Assembly (NCBI RefSeq): GCF_025200925.1 | Contig: NZ_CP104174.1 | Coordinates: 3,968,001 to 4,032,000 of the forward strand | Source: Bradyrhizobium sp. CB1015 | GTDB lineage: Bacteria > Pseudomonadota > Alphaproteobacteria > Rhizobiales > Xanthobacteraceae | DNA: 64,000 nt | Direction of reading: 5' to 3' | In this document: positions 9,193 to 17,752 of the stretch, in pieces | Position numbering within the stretch: position 1 is the first letter of the stretch | Layout of the letters: each line of letters starts with the position of its first letter | Position numbers and translations under genes: made by a program | The notes under the pieces: generated by a model | Told to the model about the DNA's origin: nothing | Seen by the model: the letters and a program-made list of their open reading frames with translations, nothing else | The model's database searches: none

Positions 9193-10859
9193 CCAAGCGT
9201 TCTGCGGCGACATCGAACTACTCGCGGCGCGATGCCCTGCGCATGGTGGCAATTGGCGGAGCTGCCGGCCTCTTCGCGCCCAATCTCTTGGGCAAGTCGG
9301 CCTTCGCGCGCACCTCTCCGGCAAAGCCGACCGGCCGCGTGATCGTCGGGCTTGGACAGGAGCCGACCGTCTTCAACCCGCTGATGGCCCACATTGAAGT
9401 CGACGATGGTGTGCATTTCTCGGTTTTCGACGCGCTCTTCCGCATCGATCCTCAAGGCGTCATGCAGCCCAACCTTGCATTGGAAGTGCCGAACCAAAAG
9501 AACGGGGGTATTTCGGAAGACGGTCTCAAATGGCGCATTCGTTTGCGTGACGATGTCCGCTGGCACGACGGCAAGCCTTTCAGCGCAGAGGACGTGAAGT
9601 TCACGCTCGAACTGATCACGAACCCGAAGTTCCGGAGTTGGCGCACGTCCGGCCACGCTCTCGTGCGCGACATTACGGTGGTCTCGCCCACGGAGGTCTC
9701 GTGGCGAATGGAAGAGGCCTTTGCGCCGTATTTGTCGTTCTTGACCGAAACCTTCATCGTGCCCAAGCACATCCTGGAGAAAGAGGCCAATCCAAACAGC
9801 GCCGCCTTCAACCAGGCACCCGTCGGCACCGGCGCGTTCAAGTGGGGCAAGCGAGTTGCTGGTGATCATCTCGAACTCGTGGCCAACACCGAATACTTCG
9901 GTGAAGGTCCTCATATCGAGCGCCTGGTCTTCAAATACATTCCCGATCTCACCGTCCTCTACACCCAGTTCAAGAGCGGCGACATCGATCTCGTCGGTCA
10001 GCCCTACATCACCCCCGACCACTATGGTGAAGCCAAGACGTTGCCGAACCGCGTGGTGACTCTGGTCCCAAGGGCCTCGTTCGAATCCTTCTACATGAAC
10101 CTCGAGCGCCCGCAGTTCAAGGAGCTTGCGGTTCGCGAGGCGCTTTATGCGGCGGTCGACAAGGAGGCGATCATCCAGGGGCTCTACTACGGCGTGCCGA
10201 CGCCGACGGAGACCTTCATGCCGCGGCAGTCCTTCTACTTCAACGCCAGTCTGCCGCTGCACCAATTCGACCTAAATCGCGCGCGCAAGATCCTCGATCA
10301 GGCCGGCTGGGCGCGCGGAGGCGACGGCATTCGGACCAAGAATGGTGTTCGTCTGTCCTTCACCAATTCGACCACCTCCGGCGATCCGCTCCGCGAGCAG
10401 GTGCAGCAGTTCCTGCAGCAGACCTTTGCGCAGCTGGGCGTCGAGATGAAGATATCGAACCTGCCCGCCGCGGTGATGTGGGGCGAGTTCTGGATGCAAT
10501 CGCAATTCGATTCCGTGATCGTCGGCAGCTCGTACCTGATCGGGGCCGATCCGGATGTCACCAATCGCCTGCACTCGCGTTCGATCGGAGCCAAGGGCGG
10601 CCGCGGCTCGAACAATGCGCAGTACGCAAATCCTGAAGTCGACGCCCTGCTCGACAAGGGCGCGCGCACCTTCGATCCTGAGGCCCGGCGCGCAATCTAC
10701 TCGCGCGTCCAGGAACTCGTTCGTCGCGACCTGCCGTTCCTTCCGTTGTACCAGAGCAATGCGGTCGAAGGTCTCAAGAAAGGCATCAACGGCTTCGTGC
10801 CGAACGGCAATACGCGCACGGAATCCTGGAATGCGCTGGCCTGGTACTGGGCGAGCTGA
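9189..10859 (+). CDS. ABC transporter substrate-binding protein, family 5 (peptide/nickel/opine type), Tat-exported
   Basis: 556 residues. The N-terminus carries a twin-arginine signal, SRRDALRMVAIGGAAGLFAP, ending near the Ala-rich AFA at about residue 40, so the protein is probably exported folded to the periplasm. The body is a family 5 extracellular solute-binding protein, with LRDDVRWHDGKPFSAEDVKFT and AREALYAAVDKE-like motifs. It overlaps the ATPase gene by four bases and has AAGGAG upstream. Genes for amine-type oxidases and an acetyltransferase downstream suggest the ligand is a modified amino acid, opine or short peptide. The exact ligand is unknown. Confidence 0.9.
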   Translation: MTKRSAATSNYSRRDALRMVAIGGAAGLFAPNLLGKSAFARTSPAKPTGRVIVGLGQEPTVFNPLMAHIEVDDGVHFSVFDALFRIDPQGVMQPNLALEVPNQKNGGISEDGLKWRIRLRDDVRWHDGKPFSAEDVKFTLELITNPKFRSWRTSGHALVRDITVVSPTEVSWRMEEAFAPYLSFLTETFIVPKHILEKEANPNSAAFNQAPVGTGAFKWGKRVAGDHLELVANTEYFGEGPHIERLVFKYIPDLTVLYTQFKSGDIDLVGQPYITPDHYGEAKTLPNRVVTLVPRASFESFYMNLERPQFKELAVREALYAAVDKEAIIQGLYYGVPTPTETFMPRQSFYFNASLPLHQFDLNRARKILDQAGWARGGDGIRTKNGVRLSFTNSTTSGDPLREQVQQFLQQTFAQLGVEMKISNLPAAVMWGEFWMQSQFDSVIVGSSYLIGADPDVTNRLHSRSIGAKGGRGSNNAQYANPEVDALLDKGARTFDPEARRAIYSRVQELVRRDLPFLPLYQSNAVEGLKKGINGFVPNGNTRTESWNALAWYWAS

Positions 10860-10864
10860 TGTCT

Positions 10865-10891
10865 TGCCGCCGAACCTGCAAGCCGGCGGCA
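10865..10891 (+). promoter_or_regulatory. Intercistronic hairpin after the binding-protein gene
   Basis: An 8-bp perfect inverted repeat TGCCGCCG / CGGCGGCA with an 11-base loop lies six bases after the binding-protein stop and before the permease gene. There is no T-tract, so it is more likely an mRNA-stabilising or partial-attenuation element that lets the binding protein be made in excess. Confidence 0.5.
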
Positions 10892-10918
10892 GCGCTGTCA
10901 CGCTAACGGAGGGCTCGA

Positions 10919-11869
10919 ATGTCTGCCTTTCTGCTCAATCGTCTCTCGCAGAGCGTCGTGCTGCTGGTGATCGTCTCGATCATCGGCTTCACGGTTCTCA
11001 ACCTCATGCCTGGAGGTCCTCTCGCGCAGTTCGGGCTCGATCCCGGCATGACCCAGAAGGACGTCGAGCGCCTCGCTGCGCAGCTTGGGCTGAACCGGCC
11101 GCTGTGGCTTCAGTATCTCGACTGGGCCTGGCGGTTGATTCGGGGCGACTGGGGACACTCATTCCGCGATGGCTCTGCGGTGCTGGCGGTGATCGGCCGA
11201 CATCTGTCGGCGACGCTGCTGCTGATGGGCACGTCCACCGCATTGGCGATCGCGGCCGGCACCTGGATTGGCATCCGCGGTGCCACTCACCGCTATTCCC
11301 TGTTCGACTATTGCGCGACGGTGGGTGCGATGGTGGCACTGTCGGTCCCGACCTTCTGGTTCGGCCTCATCGGCATCTACATCTTTACGCTGAAGCTCGG
11401 TTTGGTTCCTGCGGGCAACATGTACACGATCGGCGACGGCTCGGTGCTAGATTATCTGCACCATCTGATCCTCCCGAGCCTGGTGCTGTCGCTGGTTCAT
11501 GTCGCGATCTGGAGCCGCTACATGCGCACGGCGACGCTCGATGCGCTGAGTCAGGATTTCGTCAAGACCGCCCGCGCCAAGGGCGTGAGCGAGCGACGCA
11601 TCCTGCTCAAGCACGTTGTCGGCAACGCGCTGTTGCCGATGATCACCCTGGCCGGGATGCAATTGCCCAGCATCCTGACCGGCGCATTGGTGACCGAGAC
11701 GGTCTTCACCTGGCCGGGAATGGGGCGGCTGTTTCTCGATAGCCTCGGCTACAGTGACTATCCGATGGTGATGGGACTGTTGATCTTCTCGGCCATCCTG
11801 GTGGTGCTGGGTAATCTGATCGCAGACATCGTCATCGCCACCGTGGATCCGCGCATTCGCCTGGGCTGA
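10919..11869 (+). CDS. ABC transporter permease, DppB type
   Basis: 316 residues. The first membrane segment is at residues 8-30 (SVVLLVIVSIIGFTVLNLMPGG), with about six segments in all and the inner-membrane EAA loop in LSQDFVKTARAKGVSERRILLKH, which docks with the ATPase. The GGPLAQFGLDPGMT stretch after segment 1 is typical of DppB/OppB proteins. The start has GAGGG upstream. It forms the channel with the DppC-type permease encoded next. Confidence 0.92.
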   Translation: MSAFLLNRLSQSVVLLVIVSIIGFTVLNLMPGGPLAQFGLDPGMTQKDVERLAAQLGLNRPLWLQYLDWAWRLIRGDWGHSFRDGSAVLAVIGRHLSATLLLMGTSTALAIAAGTWIGIRGATHRYSLFDYCATVGAMVALSVPTFWFGLIGIYIFTLKLGLVPAGNMYTIGDGSVLDYLHHLILPSLVLSLVHVAIWSRYMRTATLDALSQDFVKTARAKGVSERRILLKHVVGNALLPMITLAGMQLPSILTGALVTETVFTWPGMGRLFLDSLGYSDYPMVMGLLIFSAILVVLGNLIADIVIATVDPRIRLG

Positions 11870-11907
11870 GCCCGCCGGCTCACCCCTGTAACCAGGAGGC
11901 AGCAGAT

Positions 11908-12786
11908 ATGAGCGCCATCGTCGTGCACGCAGCTCCTAGCCGCTGGTGGCACAGCCGTGCGGTGGCGCGCTTCATGCGCCATCATCTGGCACTTGTCGGG
12001 ATAGCGATGATCACCCTGCTTGTGTTGGCGTGCGCCATCGGCCCCTATGCCTTACCCTACGACTCGCTCCAGATCGATCTGCGCGCCCGCTTTGCGCCAC
12101 CTCTCAGCGGTCACCACTATTTCGGCACCGACCCTCTCGGACGTGACTTGGCCGCACGTCTATTGATGGCCGGGCGCGTGTCGCTGCTGGTGGGATTCTC
12201 GGCGATGCTGCTGTCGACACTGATCGGCACCCTGGTCGGCGTGACGGCGGGCTATCGCGGCGGCTGGGTCGGGGCGGCGTTGATGCGCACTGTCGACGGC
12301 TTCCTTTCCTACCCCTCGATCTTCCTCGTGCTGGCGCTGGCCGCAATGCTGCGGCCGAGCCCCGTGATGATCACCGTCATCATTGCCGTCACGAGCTGGA
12401 TGGAGACAGCCAGAATCGTCGAGGCCGAGGTCCGCTCGCTGCGCGAGCGCGAGTTTGTCCAGGCTGCGCGCATGGTGGGACTGAGCCGCAGGCATATCAT
12501 GTTCGGCGAGGTCCTGCCCAATGCCATGGGTCCAATCATCGTCGCCGCAAGCTTGGCGGTCGCCCGTGCGATTCTTCTGGAAGCGTACATCAGCTTCCTC
12601 GGCTACGGCATCCAGCCGCCGCTGCCGAGCTGGGGCAACATGCTCAACGGCGCTCAGCAATATCTGGCGAGCGCTCCATGGCTGGCCATCATTCCAGGTG
12701 CAGCGATTACGATTGCGGTGACGAGCTTCAACTTCATCGGCGATGGCTTGCGAGATGCCCTCGACGTTCGAAACGACCACATCTGA
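11908..12786 (+). CDS. ABC transporter permease, DppC type
   Basis: 292 residues with an AGGAGG ribosome site. It has the OppC N-terminal segment (HHLALVGIAMITLLVLACAIGPYALPY), the family motif HYFGTDPLGRDLAARLL, and the EAA loop REREFVQAARMVGLSRRHIMF. About six transmembrane helices. It is the second channel subunit of the same transporter. A short GAGCC/GGCTC hairpin occurs just before the gene at about 11868-11883. The DAO oxidase gene follows after 55 bases and is likely in the same operon. Confidence 0.92.
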   Translation: MSAIVVHAAPSRWWHSRAVARFMRHHLALVGIAMITLLVLACAIGPYALPYDSLQIDLRARFAPPLSGHHYFGTDPLGRDLAARLLMAGRVSLLVGFSAMLLSTLIGTLVGVTAGYRGGWVGAALMRTVDGFLSYPSIFLVLALAAMLRPSPVMITVIIAVTSWMETARIVEAEVRSLREREFVQAARMVGLSRRHIMFGEVLPNAMGPIIVAASLAVARAILLEAYISFLGYGIQPPLPSWGNMLNGAQQYLASAPWLAIIPGAAITIAVTSFNFIGDGLRDALDVRNDHI

Positions 12787-12841
12787 TCAGCCCGAGCCAA
12801 GCCTCGGCTGAACAGGAGAAGACAGAAGAGAAGCAAACGCC

Positions 12842-14152
12842 ATGCATGCGCCCAGAGTAGATGAGAAGGCGACGCCTTACTGGTGGGAAGCCGCCCCGCT
12901 CAAGCCGCTGCCTCAGCAACCCTTATCCAAGAAGCTCGACGTGCTGATCGTGGGCGCGGGCTATGCCGGGCTTTCGGCTGGTCTGGTGCTCGCGCGCGAG
13001 GGGCGTTCGGTTGCAGCCTTTGATGCAATGGATCCCGGTGAAGGGGCCTCGACGCGCAACGGCGGAATCACCAGCGGAACGATTCGCCCGGATTTCGCGA
13101 CGCTCACGCGACGGTTCGGTGAAGAGAAGGCGCTGGCGATCGAGGCCGAAGGCAAGGCCGCACGCGAGTTCCTGTACGATTTCATCAGGACGGAAGGCCT
13201 CGCCTGCGACTTCCAGCCAGTGGGGCAGTTCAAGGGCGCCTTCGGCTATGAGCAATACGAAGCCATGGCGCGTACTGCTGAGAGGCTGGCGAACAAGCTG
13301 AAGATCGAGGCTTATGCAGTTTCATATGCCGAGCAGCGCAAGTATATCGGCACGGATGTCTATCGCGGCGGCACGGTTCGGATGGATATCGGCGGGCTGC
13401 ACCCGGCCAAATTCCACGCCGAGCTGCTGCGTGTCGCGCTCGCTTCGGGATTGGCAGTCCACGCGCGGACGCCGGTGATCTCAATCGAAAGAGATGGCGC
13501 CGGATTCCGCGTCGTCACCGCGGCCGGTCCGGTGCAGGCGCGTCAGGTCCTGGTTTGTACCAACGGTTACACCGATGGTGCCATGCCCTTCCTGCGTCGC
13601 AGATTGGTCCCGGTCCGCAGCCGGATCATTGCAACAGAGGAGCTCGCGCCTGACGTCATGACGCGGCTGATGCCGAAACGGATGATGATCACCGAGAATC
13701 GTGAGGTCGGCTTCTATTACCGGCCATCGCCTGACGGCAAACGCATTTTGCTCGGCGGCCGTGACAGCTCCCGCGTCGGCGATCCAATCGCCCCCAAGCT
13801 GCTTCTGCGCACGGGCCTGGTCAATCTGTTTCCGGAACTGGAGAGCGTTCGCCTCTCACACAGCTGGTTCGGCAATGTCGCCATGAACCGCGACATGATT
13901 CCGCGCATTTTCGAGAAGGACGGTATCGTCTGCGCCACCGGCTTTTGCGGGTCGGGCGTGGTCTGGGCGCCATGGATCGGTATGCATGCAGCCCATAAGC
14001 TCATGGGACATGAGGAGCAGGCACGCACCGCTTTTGACTTCCGCCCTCCGGCCTTCATCCCGTTCTATCGAGGCAATCCGTGGTTCATGCCCGCCTTCAT
14101 TCAGGGCTATCGCATGCGCGACCGAATCGCGCTGTGGCGCGCCAGCCGGTGA
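12842..14152 (+). CDS. FAD-dependent oxidoreductase, DAO superfamily (PuuB-like)
   Basis: 436 residues. FAD-binding motif DVLIVGAGYAGLSAGLVLAREG at about residues 34-55, followed by the subgroup mark GASTRNGGITSG. Members of this ASxRNGG branch include gamma-glutamylputrescine oxidase and several amine or N-methyl-amino-acid oxidases. The C-terminal FCGSGVVWAPWIG contacts FAD. It follows the ABC transporter genes closely, so it probably oxidises what the transporter brings in. It is a paralogue of the proteins at 5518-6843 and 16475-17752. Confidence 0.87.
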   Translation: MHAPRVDEKATPYWWEAAPLKPLPQQPLSKKLDVLIVGAGYAGLSAGLVLAREGRSVAAFDAMDPGEGASTRNGGITSGTIRPDFATLTRRFGEEKALAIEAEGKAAREFLYDFIRTEGLACDFQPVGQFKGAFGYEQYEAMARTAERLANKLKIEAYAVSYAEQRKYIGTDVYRGGTVRMDIGGLHPAKFHAELLRVALASGLAVHARTPVISIERDGAGFRVVTAAGPVQARQVLVCTNGYTDGAMPFLRRRLVPVRSRIIATEELAPDVMTRLMPKRMMITENREVGFYYRPSPDGKRILLGGRDSSRVGDPIAPKLLLRTGLVNLFPELESVRLSHSWFGNVAMNRDMIPRIFEKDGIVCATGFCGSGVVWAPWIGMHAAHKLMGHEEQARTAFDFRPPAFIPFYRGNPWFMPAFIQGYRMRDRIALWRASR

Positions 14153-14338
14153 TGGACGGCAGTTTGGCTGCTCCAGGGCATCATCAATGAAATTCTATGC
14201 CGAGCTTTGCTCCAGTCTGATTGCGTAATGCTGTCGGGGGCAAGGTACGCTGCAGACAATGCAGGGATCATCAGATGGCCCTTGCCGCGTCGGGCGCCGC
14301 CGGCAAGGCGCGACACCGCGACCAAGAGACATTGAATC

Positions 14339-15214
14339 ATGATGACCACCACAGCCTACCAGGCGGGAGAATGCGACAATGAGACCGCGCTGCTGGTCCC
14401 TTTCGCTAGGTCACATCTCGAGGGGGCCCTGAAGCTCTCGCAAGAGATGACCTGGCCTTATCGCCTCGAGGATTGGAATGTCGCGCTGCAGTTGGGAACA
14501 GGCTTTGTTCTGGAGCGCGCTGGCACCGTGATCGGGACGGCAGCGTGGTGGCCGTACGGCGAGACTCATGCTTCCGCAGGCATGATCATCGTCGCAAAGG
14601 CCGCTCAGGGCCGCGGCTATGGGGCTCGACTCATGGATGCGTTGCTGAGCTCCGCGCGGCCGCGGACCATCACGCTGAATTCGACGGCCGAAGGCATCAT
14701 GCTGTATCGCCGCCGCGGCTTTGTGCCGATCGGCGTCATCCACCAGCACCAGGGAATTCCAACGCAACCCCACGAGCCGCCGCGGTCTGGCCTCATGAGG
14801 TCAATGACGACATCGGATTTCGAGGCAGTCGCGCAGCTTGATCGCGAGGCTACCGGTTTGGAGAGGCGACGGATGCTGGATCGGCTCGTCCGGAGCGGCG
14901 ACGGCTATCTCCTGCAGCGTGATGGCATGGCTCGCGGCTACGTCATCTCCCGGCTTTTCGGCCGTGGGCATGTCATTGGGCCTGTCATTGCCGAAACTCC
15001 GGCCGATGCACGCGCGCTGATCGAGGCCGCGCTCGCAAATCTCGGATGTCGCTTCGTCCGCATAGACACCTCCGCGACATCGCAACTTGGGGAGTGGCTC
15101 GAGGGCATCGGCCTGCAGCGGGTCAGTGATGCGACCACAATGATCCTGGGGACGCAGCCGCCGGCAGTCGGGCCGGCGCGCACCTTCGCGCTTGCCAATC
15201 AATCGTTCGGCTAG
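14339..15214 (+). CDS. GNAT family N-acetyltransferase with C-terminal second GNAT-like domain
   Basis: 291 residues. The N-terminal half (residues 10-140) is a GNAT fold with the acetyl-CoA pyrophosphate loop AAQGRGYGARLMDALL and the following strand TLNSTAEGIMLYRRRGFV. The C-terminal part (about 155-280, beginning MRSMTTSDFEAVAQLDREATG) is the extra domain seen in two-domain acetyltransferases of the YitH type. It probably acetylates, or removes toxicity from, an amine or amino acid handled by this operon. Two ATGs are in tandem at the start; the choice does not change the domains. Confidence 0.83.
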   Translation: MMTTTAYQAGECDNETALLVPFARSHLEGALKLSQEMTWPYRLEDWNVALQLGTGFVLERAGTVIGTAAWWPYGETHASAGMIIVAKAAQGRGYGARLMDALLSSARPRTITLNSTAEGIMLYRRRGFVPIGVIHQHQGIPTQPHEPPRSGLMRSMTTSDFEAVAQLDREATGLERRRMLDRLVRSGDGYLLQRDGMARGYVISRLFGRGHVIGPVIAETPADARALIEAALANLGCRFVRIDTSATSQLGEWLEGIGLQRVSDATTMILGTQPPAVGPARTFALANQSFG

Positions 15215-15225
15215 GAGAGTTCGAA

Positions 15226-16410
15226 ATGTCACAGCTGGAGATGCGCGCAGCGGACATCCAGAACGGCGAGACGACCGTAACGGTCGGCGCGCTGGCAACA
15301 CCGGCCCTCCTGCTCGACAAGGAGCGTCTCCACCGCAATCTGAACCGCCTGTCCTCTCGCATGGCCGCGCGGGACGTCGTGCTGCGTCCTCACATGAAAA
15401 CCGCGAAATCCATAGACGTCGCCCAATGCGCCTATCCGTCCGGACCGGGACCGATCACTGTCTCCACCTTGGCGGAGGCAGAGTACTTCGCTCGGCACGG
15501 CTTCCGCGACATGACTTATGCCGTGGGTCTGGCGCCCCACACGGCTGAAAGAGCGATGCGTCTGCGGAAAGCAGGCGTGGACCTCAAGGTACTGCTCGAT
15601 TCGCGGGAGCAGGCGATCATCCTGGGCGCGGCCGGTCGCGCCGCTGGCGTAGCCCCGTCTGCTTTCATCGAAATCGACTGCGACGGTCACCGTGGCGGGC
15701 TGACCGCTGAGGGGTCCGAGCTCATCGCCGTCGCGGCCGCGGTGGCTGAAGCCGGCGTCGATCTCGCAGGCATTCTCACCCATGCCGGCGAATCCTACGG
15801 CCTCCGTGCGCGCGCGGCCCTCGTCTCGGCAGCGGAGAATGAGAGGGCGGTGGCCGTTGCCGCGGCGGAGGCCTTGCGGACAGCGGGGCATGAATGCCCT
15901 GTCGTGAGCGTCGGCTCGACTCCGACGGCGCATTTCGCCGAAGACCTGGCGGGCGTTACGGAAGTGCGGGCCGGCGTCTATATGTTCTTCGATCTGGTAA
16001 TGCACGGTGTCGGTGTCTGCACGACGGACGACATCGCGATCTCGATTCTTGCCACCGTGATCGGCACCAAGCCAGAGAAGAGCTGGATCCTGGTCGATGC
16101 GGGGTGGATGGCGCTCTCGCGCGACCGCGGCACCGCGGCGCAGCGGGTTGATCAGGGCTATGGCCTCGTCTGCGATCTCTCCGGCAAGGTCTATCCCGAC
16201 CTGATCGTCGCGCAGGTAAGCCAGGAGCACGGCATCCTCGCGATGAGATCGGGATCGACGCAAGCTTTGCCGCATCTCCCGATCGGCGCGAAAGTCAGGA
16301 TCCTGCCCAATCACGCCTGCGCGACGGCGTCGCAACACGATCTGTACAACGTCGTCTCCGACAGCAGCGATGCAATCGAAGCACGATGGCCGCGGATGCG
16401 TGGTTGGTAG
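15226..16410 (+). CDS. D-threonine aldolase / D-serine dehydratase-like PLP enzyme (DSD1 family)
   Basis: 394 residues with a good AGGAGA site. The fold III N-terminal alanine-racemase-like barrel shows the PLP lysine in LRPHMKTAKS near residue 57 (PHxKT motif). The C-terminal DSD domain has the metal-binding His-Cys in NHACATAS. Enzymes of this family are PLP- and divalent-metal-dependent and cleave or dehydrate D-beta-hydroxy amino acids (D-threonine, D-serine, D-3-hydroxyaspartate). This supports the view that the operon handles an unusual amino acid. It is 11 bases after the acetyltransferase gene. Confidence 0.87.
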   Translation: MSQLEMRAADIQNGETTVTVGALATPALLLDKERLHRNLNRLSSRMAARDVVLRPHMKTAKSIDVAQCAYPSGPGPITVSTLAEAEYFARHGFRDMTYAVGLAPHTAERAMRLRKAGVDLKVLLDSREQAIILGAAGRAAGVAPSAFIEIDCDGHRGGLTAEGSELIAVAAAVAEAGVDLAGILTHAGESYGLRARAALVSAAENERAVAVAAAEALRTAGHECPVVSVGSTPTAHFAEDLAGVTEVRAGVYMFFDLVMHGVGVCTTDDIAISILATVIGTKPEKSWILVDAGWMALSRDRGTAAQRVDQGYGLVCDLSGKVYPDLIVAQVSQEHGILAMRSGSTQALPHLPIGAKVRILPNHACATASQHDLYNVVSDSSDAIEARWPRMRGW

Positions 16411-16474
16411 GCTCAAACAGAGTTGGGTTACCGCAATTGCGGACGCTAAAGCGAGATTTTCGGAGAACCGGCGT

Positions 16475-17752
16475 ATGAAGCTGACATCCTACTGGCTGGA
16501 TACATCGGGACCGTTCACGAGCGCCGCCACCGGTCCGGTGCAGGGCACCTGCGACGTTGCCGTGATCGGTGGCGGCCTCACCGGCTCCTCCGCCGCGCTG
16601 GCGCTGGCCAAGAAGGGGGCGCGCGTCGTGCTGCTCGAGGCCGAGACGATTGGGCACGCGGCGTCCGGCCGTAACGGCGGGATGTGCAATAACGGGTTCG
16701 CTCAGGATTACGGCACGCTGTCGTCCAAGCTCGGCAAGGACACTGCCGACCGGCTCTACCGGGCCTTCGACGCCGGCGTCGATACGGTCGAGCGTCTTGT
16801 GACCGAAGAGAAGATCGACTGTAGCTTCGCGCGCGTCGGCAAGATCAAGCTCGCGGCGAGACCCGAGCACTATGACAAGCTGGCGCGCAGCCAGGAACTG
16901 CTGGCTGCTCATGTCGATCCTGATACGGAGATGGTGAGCCGTCCTGATCTCGCCTGCGAGGTGGGATCACAGCGCTATTACGGCGGGCTCGTCTACCGCA
17001 AGAGCGCCGGCATGCATGTCGGGCGCTTCGTCCGCGGCCTTGCGGAAGCCGCAGCGCGCCGCGGCGTCGAAATCCACGAGCATGCGCCGATGATGGGCCT
17101 GCGGCCCGTCGCCGGAGGTGGCCACGAGATCGAGACATCCAAGGGCCAGCTGAGGGCCTCGCAGGTTCTGCTGGCGAGCGGCATCTCGCAGACGGGGCCG
17201 CTCGGTTGGGTTCGACGTCGCATCGTACCGGTCGGCGCATTCCTGATCGTGACCGAGTCCTTGCCGATCGCGATGCTCGACCGGCTTCTGCCAAGCCGCC
17301 GAATGGCGGTGGATACGAAGAACCTGGTCAACTACTTCCGAACGACGCCCGATAACCGGCTGCTGTTCGGTGGACGCGCGCGCTTTGCCATCTCCAATCC
17401 GGCGTCTGACGAGAAAAGCGGCGCGATCCTGCAGGCTGCGCTGCACGACGTCTTTCCCGAACTTCGCAGCGTGCGCATCGATTATTGCTGGGGCGGAATG
17501 GTCGACATGACGCGCGATCGGCTGCCGCGCGCCGGCGAACGCAACGGCATCTACTATTCCATGGGCTACAGCGGCCATGGCACCCAGATGTCGACCCTGA
17601 TGGGGACGATCATGGCTGAAGTCATGGACGGTCGCGCCGAGCTCAATCCGTGGAAGGACTTCGCCTGGCCTGCCATTCCCGGCCATCTCGGTCCGCCCTG
17701 GTTTCTTCCGCTGGTCGGCGCTTATTACCGGATCAAGGACCGCTTCCAATGA
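16475..17752 (+). CDS. FAD-dependent oxidoreductase, DAO superfamily (PuuB-like)
   Basis: 425 residues from the ATG at 16475, which has CGGAGAA upstream; a longer frame starting inside the preceding gene is unlikely. The N-terminus MKLTSYWLDTS is typical of gamma-glutamylputrescine-oxidase-like proteins, followed by CDVAVIGGGLTGSSAALALA and HAASGRNGGMCNNGFAQDYG. The C-terminal GYSGHGTQMSTLMG contacts FAD. The stop overlaps the aldehyde dehydrogenase start (ATGA), which strongly suggests that the aldehyde made by this oxidase is passed to that dehydrogenase, as in PuuB-PuuC. Confidence 0.88.
   Translation: MKLTSYWLDTSGPFTSAATGPVQGTCDVAVIGGGLTGSSAALALAKKGARVVLLEAETIGHAASGRNGGMCNNGFAQDYGTLSSKLGKDTADRLYRAFDAGVDTVERLVTEEKIDCSFARVGKIKLAARPEHYDKLARSQELLAAHVDPDTEMVSRPDLACEVGSQRYYGGLVYRKSAGMHVGRFVRGLAEAAARRGVEIHEHAPMMGLRPVAGGGHEIETSKGQLRASQVLLASGISQTGPLGWVRRRIVPVGAFLIVTESLPIAMLDRLLPSRRMAVDTKNLVNYFRTTPDNRLLFGGRARFAISNPASDEKSGAILQAALHDVFPELRSVRIDYCWGGMVDMTRDRLPRAGERNGIYYSMGYSGHGTQMSTLMGTIMAEVMDGRAELNPWKDFAWPAIPGHLGPPWFLPLVGAYYRIKDRFQ

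Noticed and set aside
9090..10265. A 391-codon minus-strand frame
   Set aside because: Antisense shadow of the Tat-exported binding-protein gene.
15229..16416. A 395-codon minus-strand frame
   Set aside because: Exactly opposite the D-threonine-aldolase-like gene, whose PLP and metal motifs are intact.
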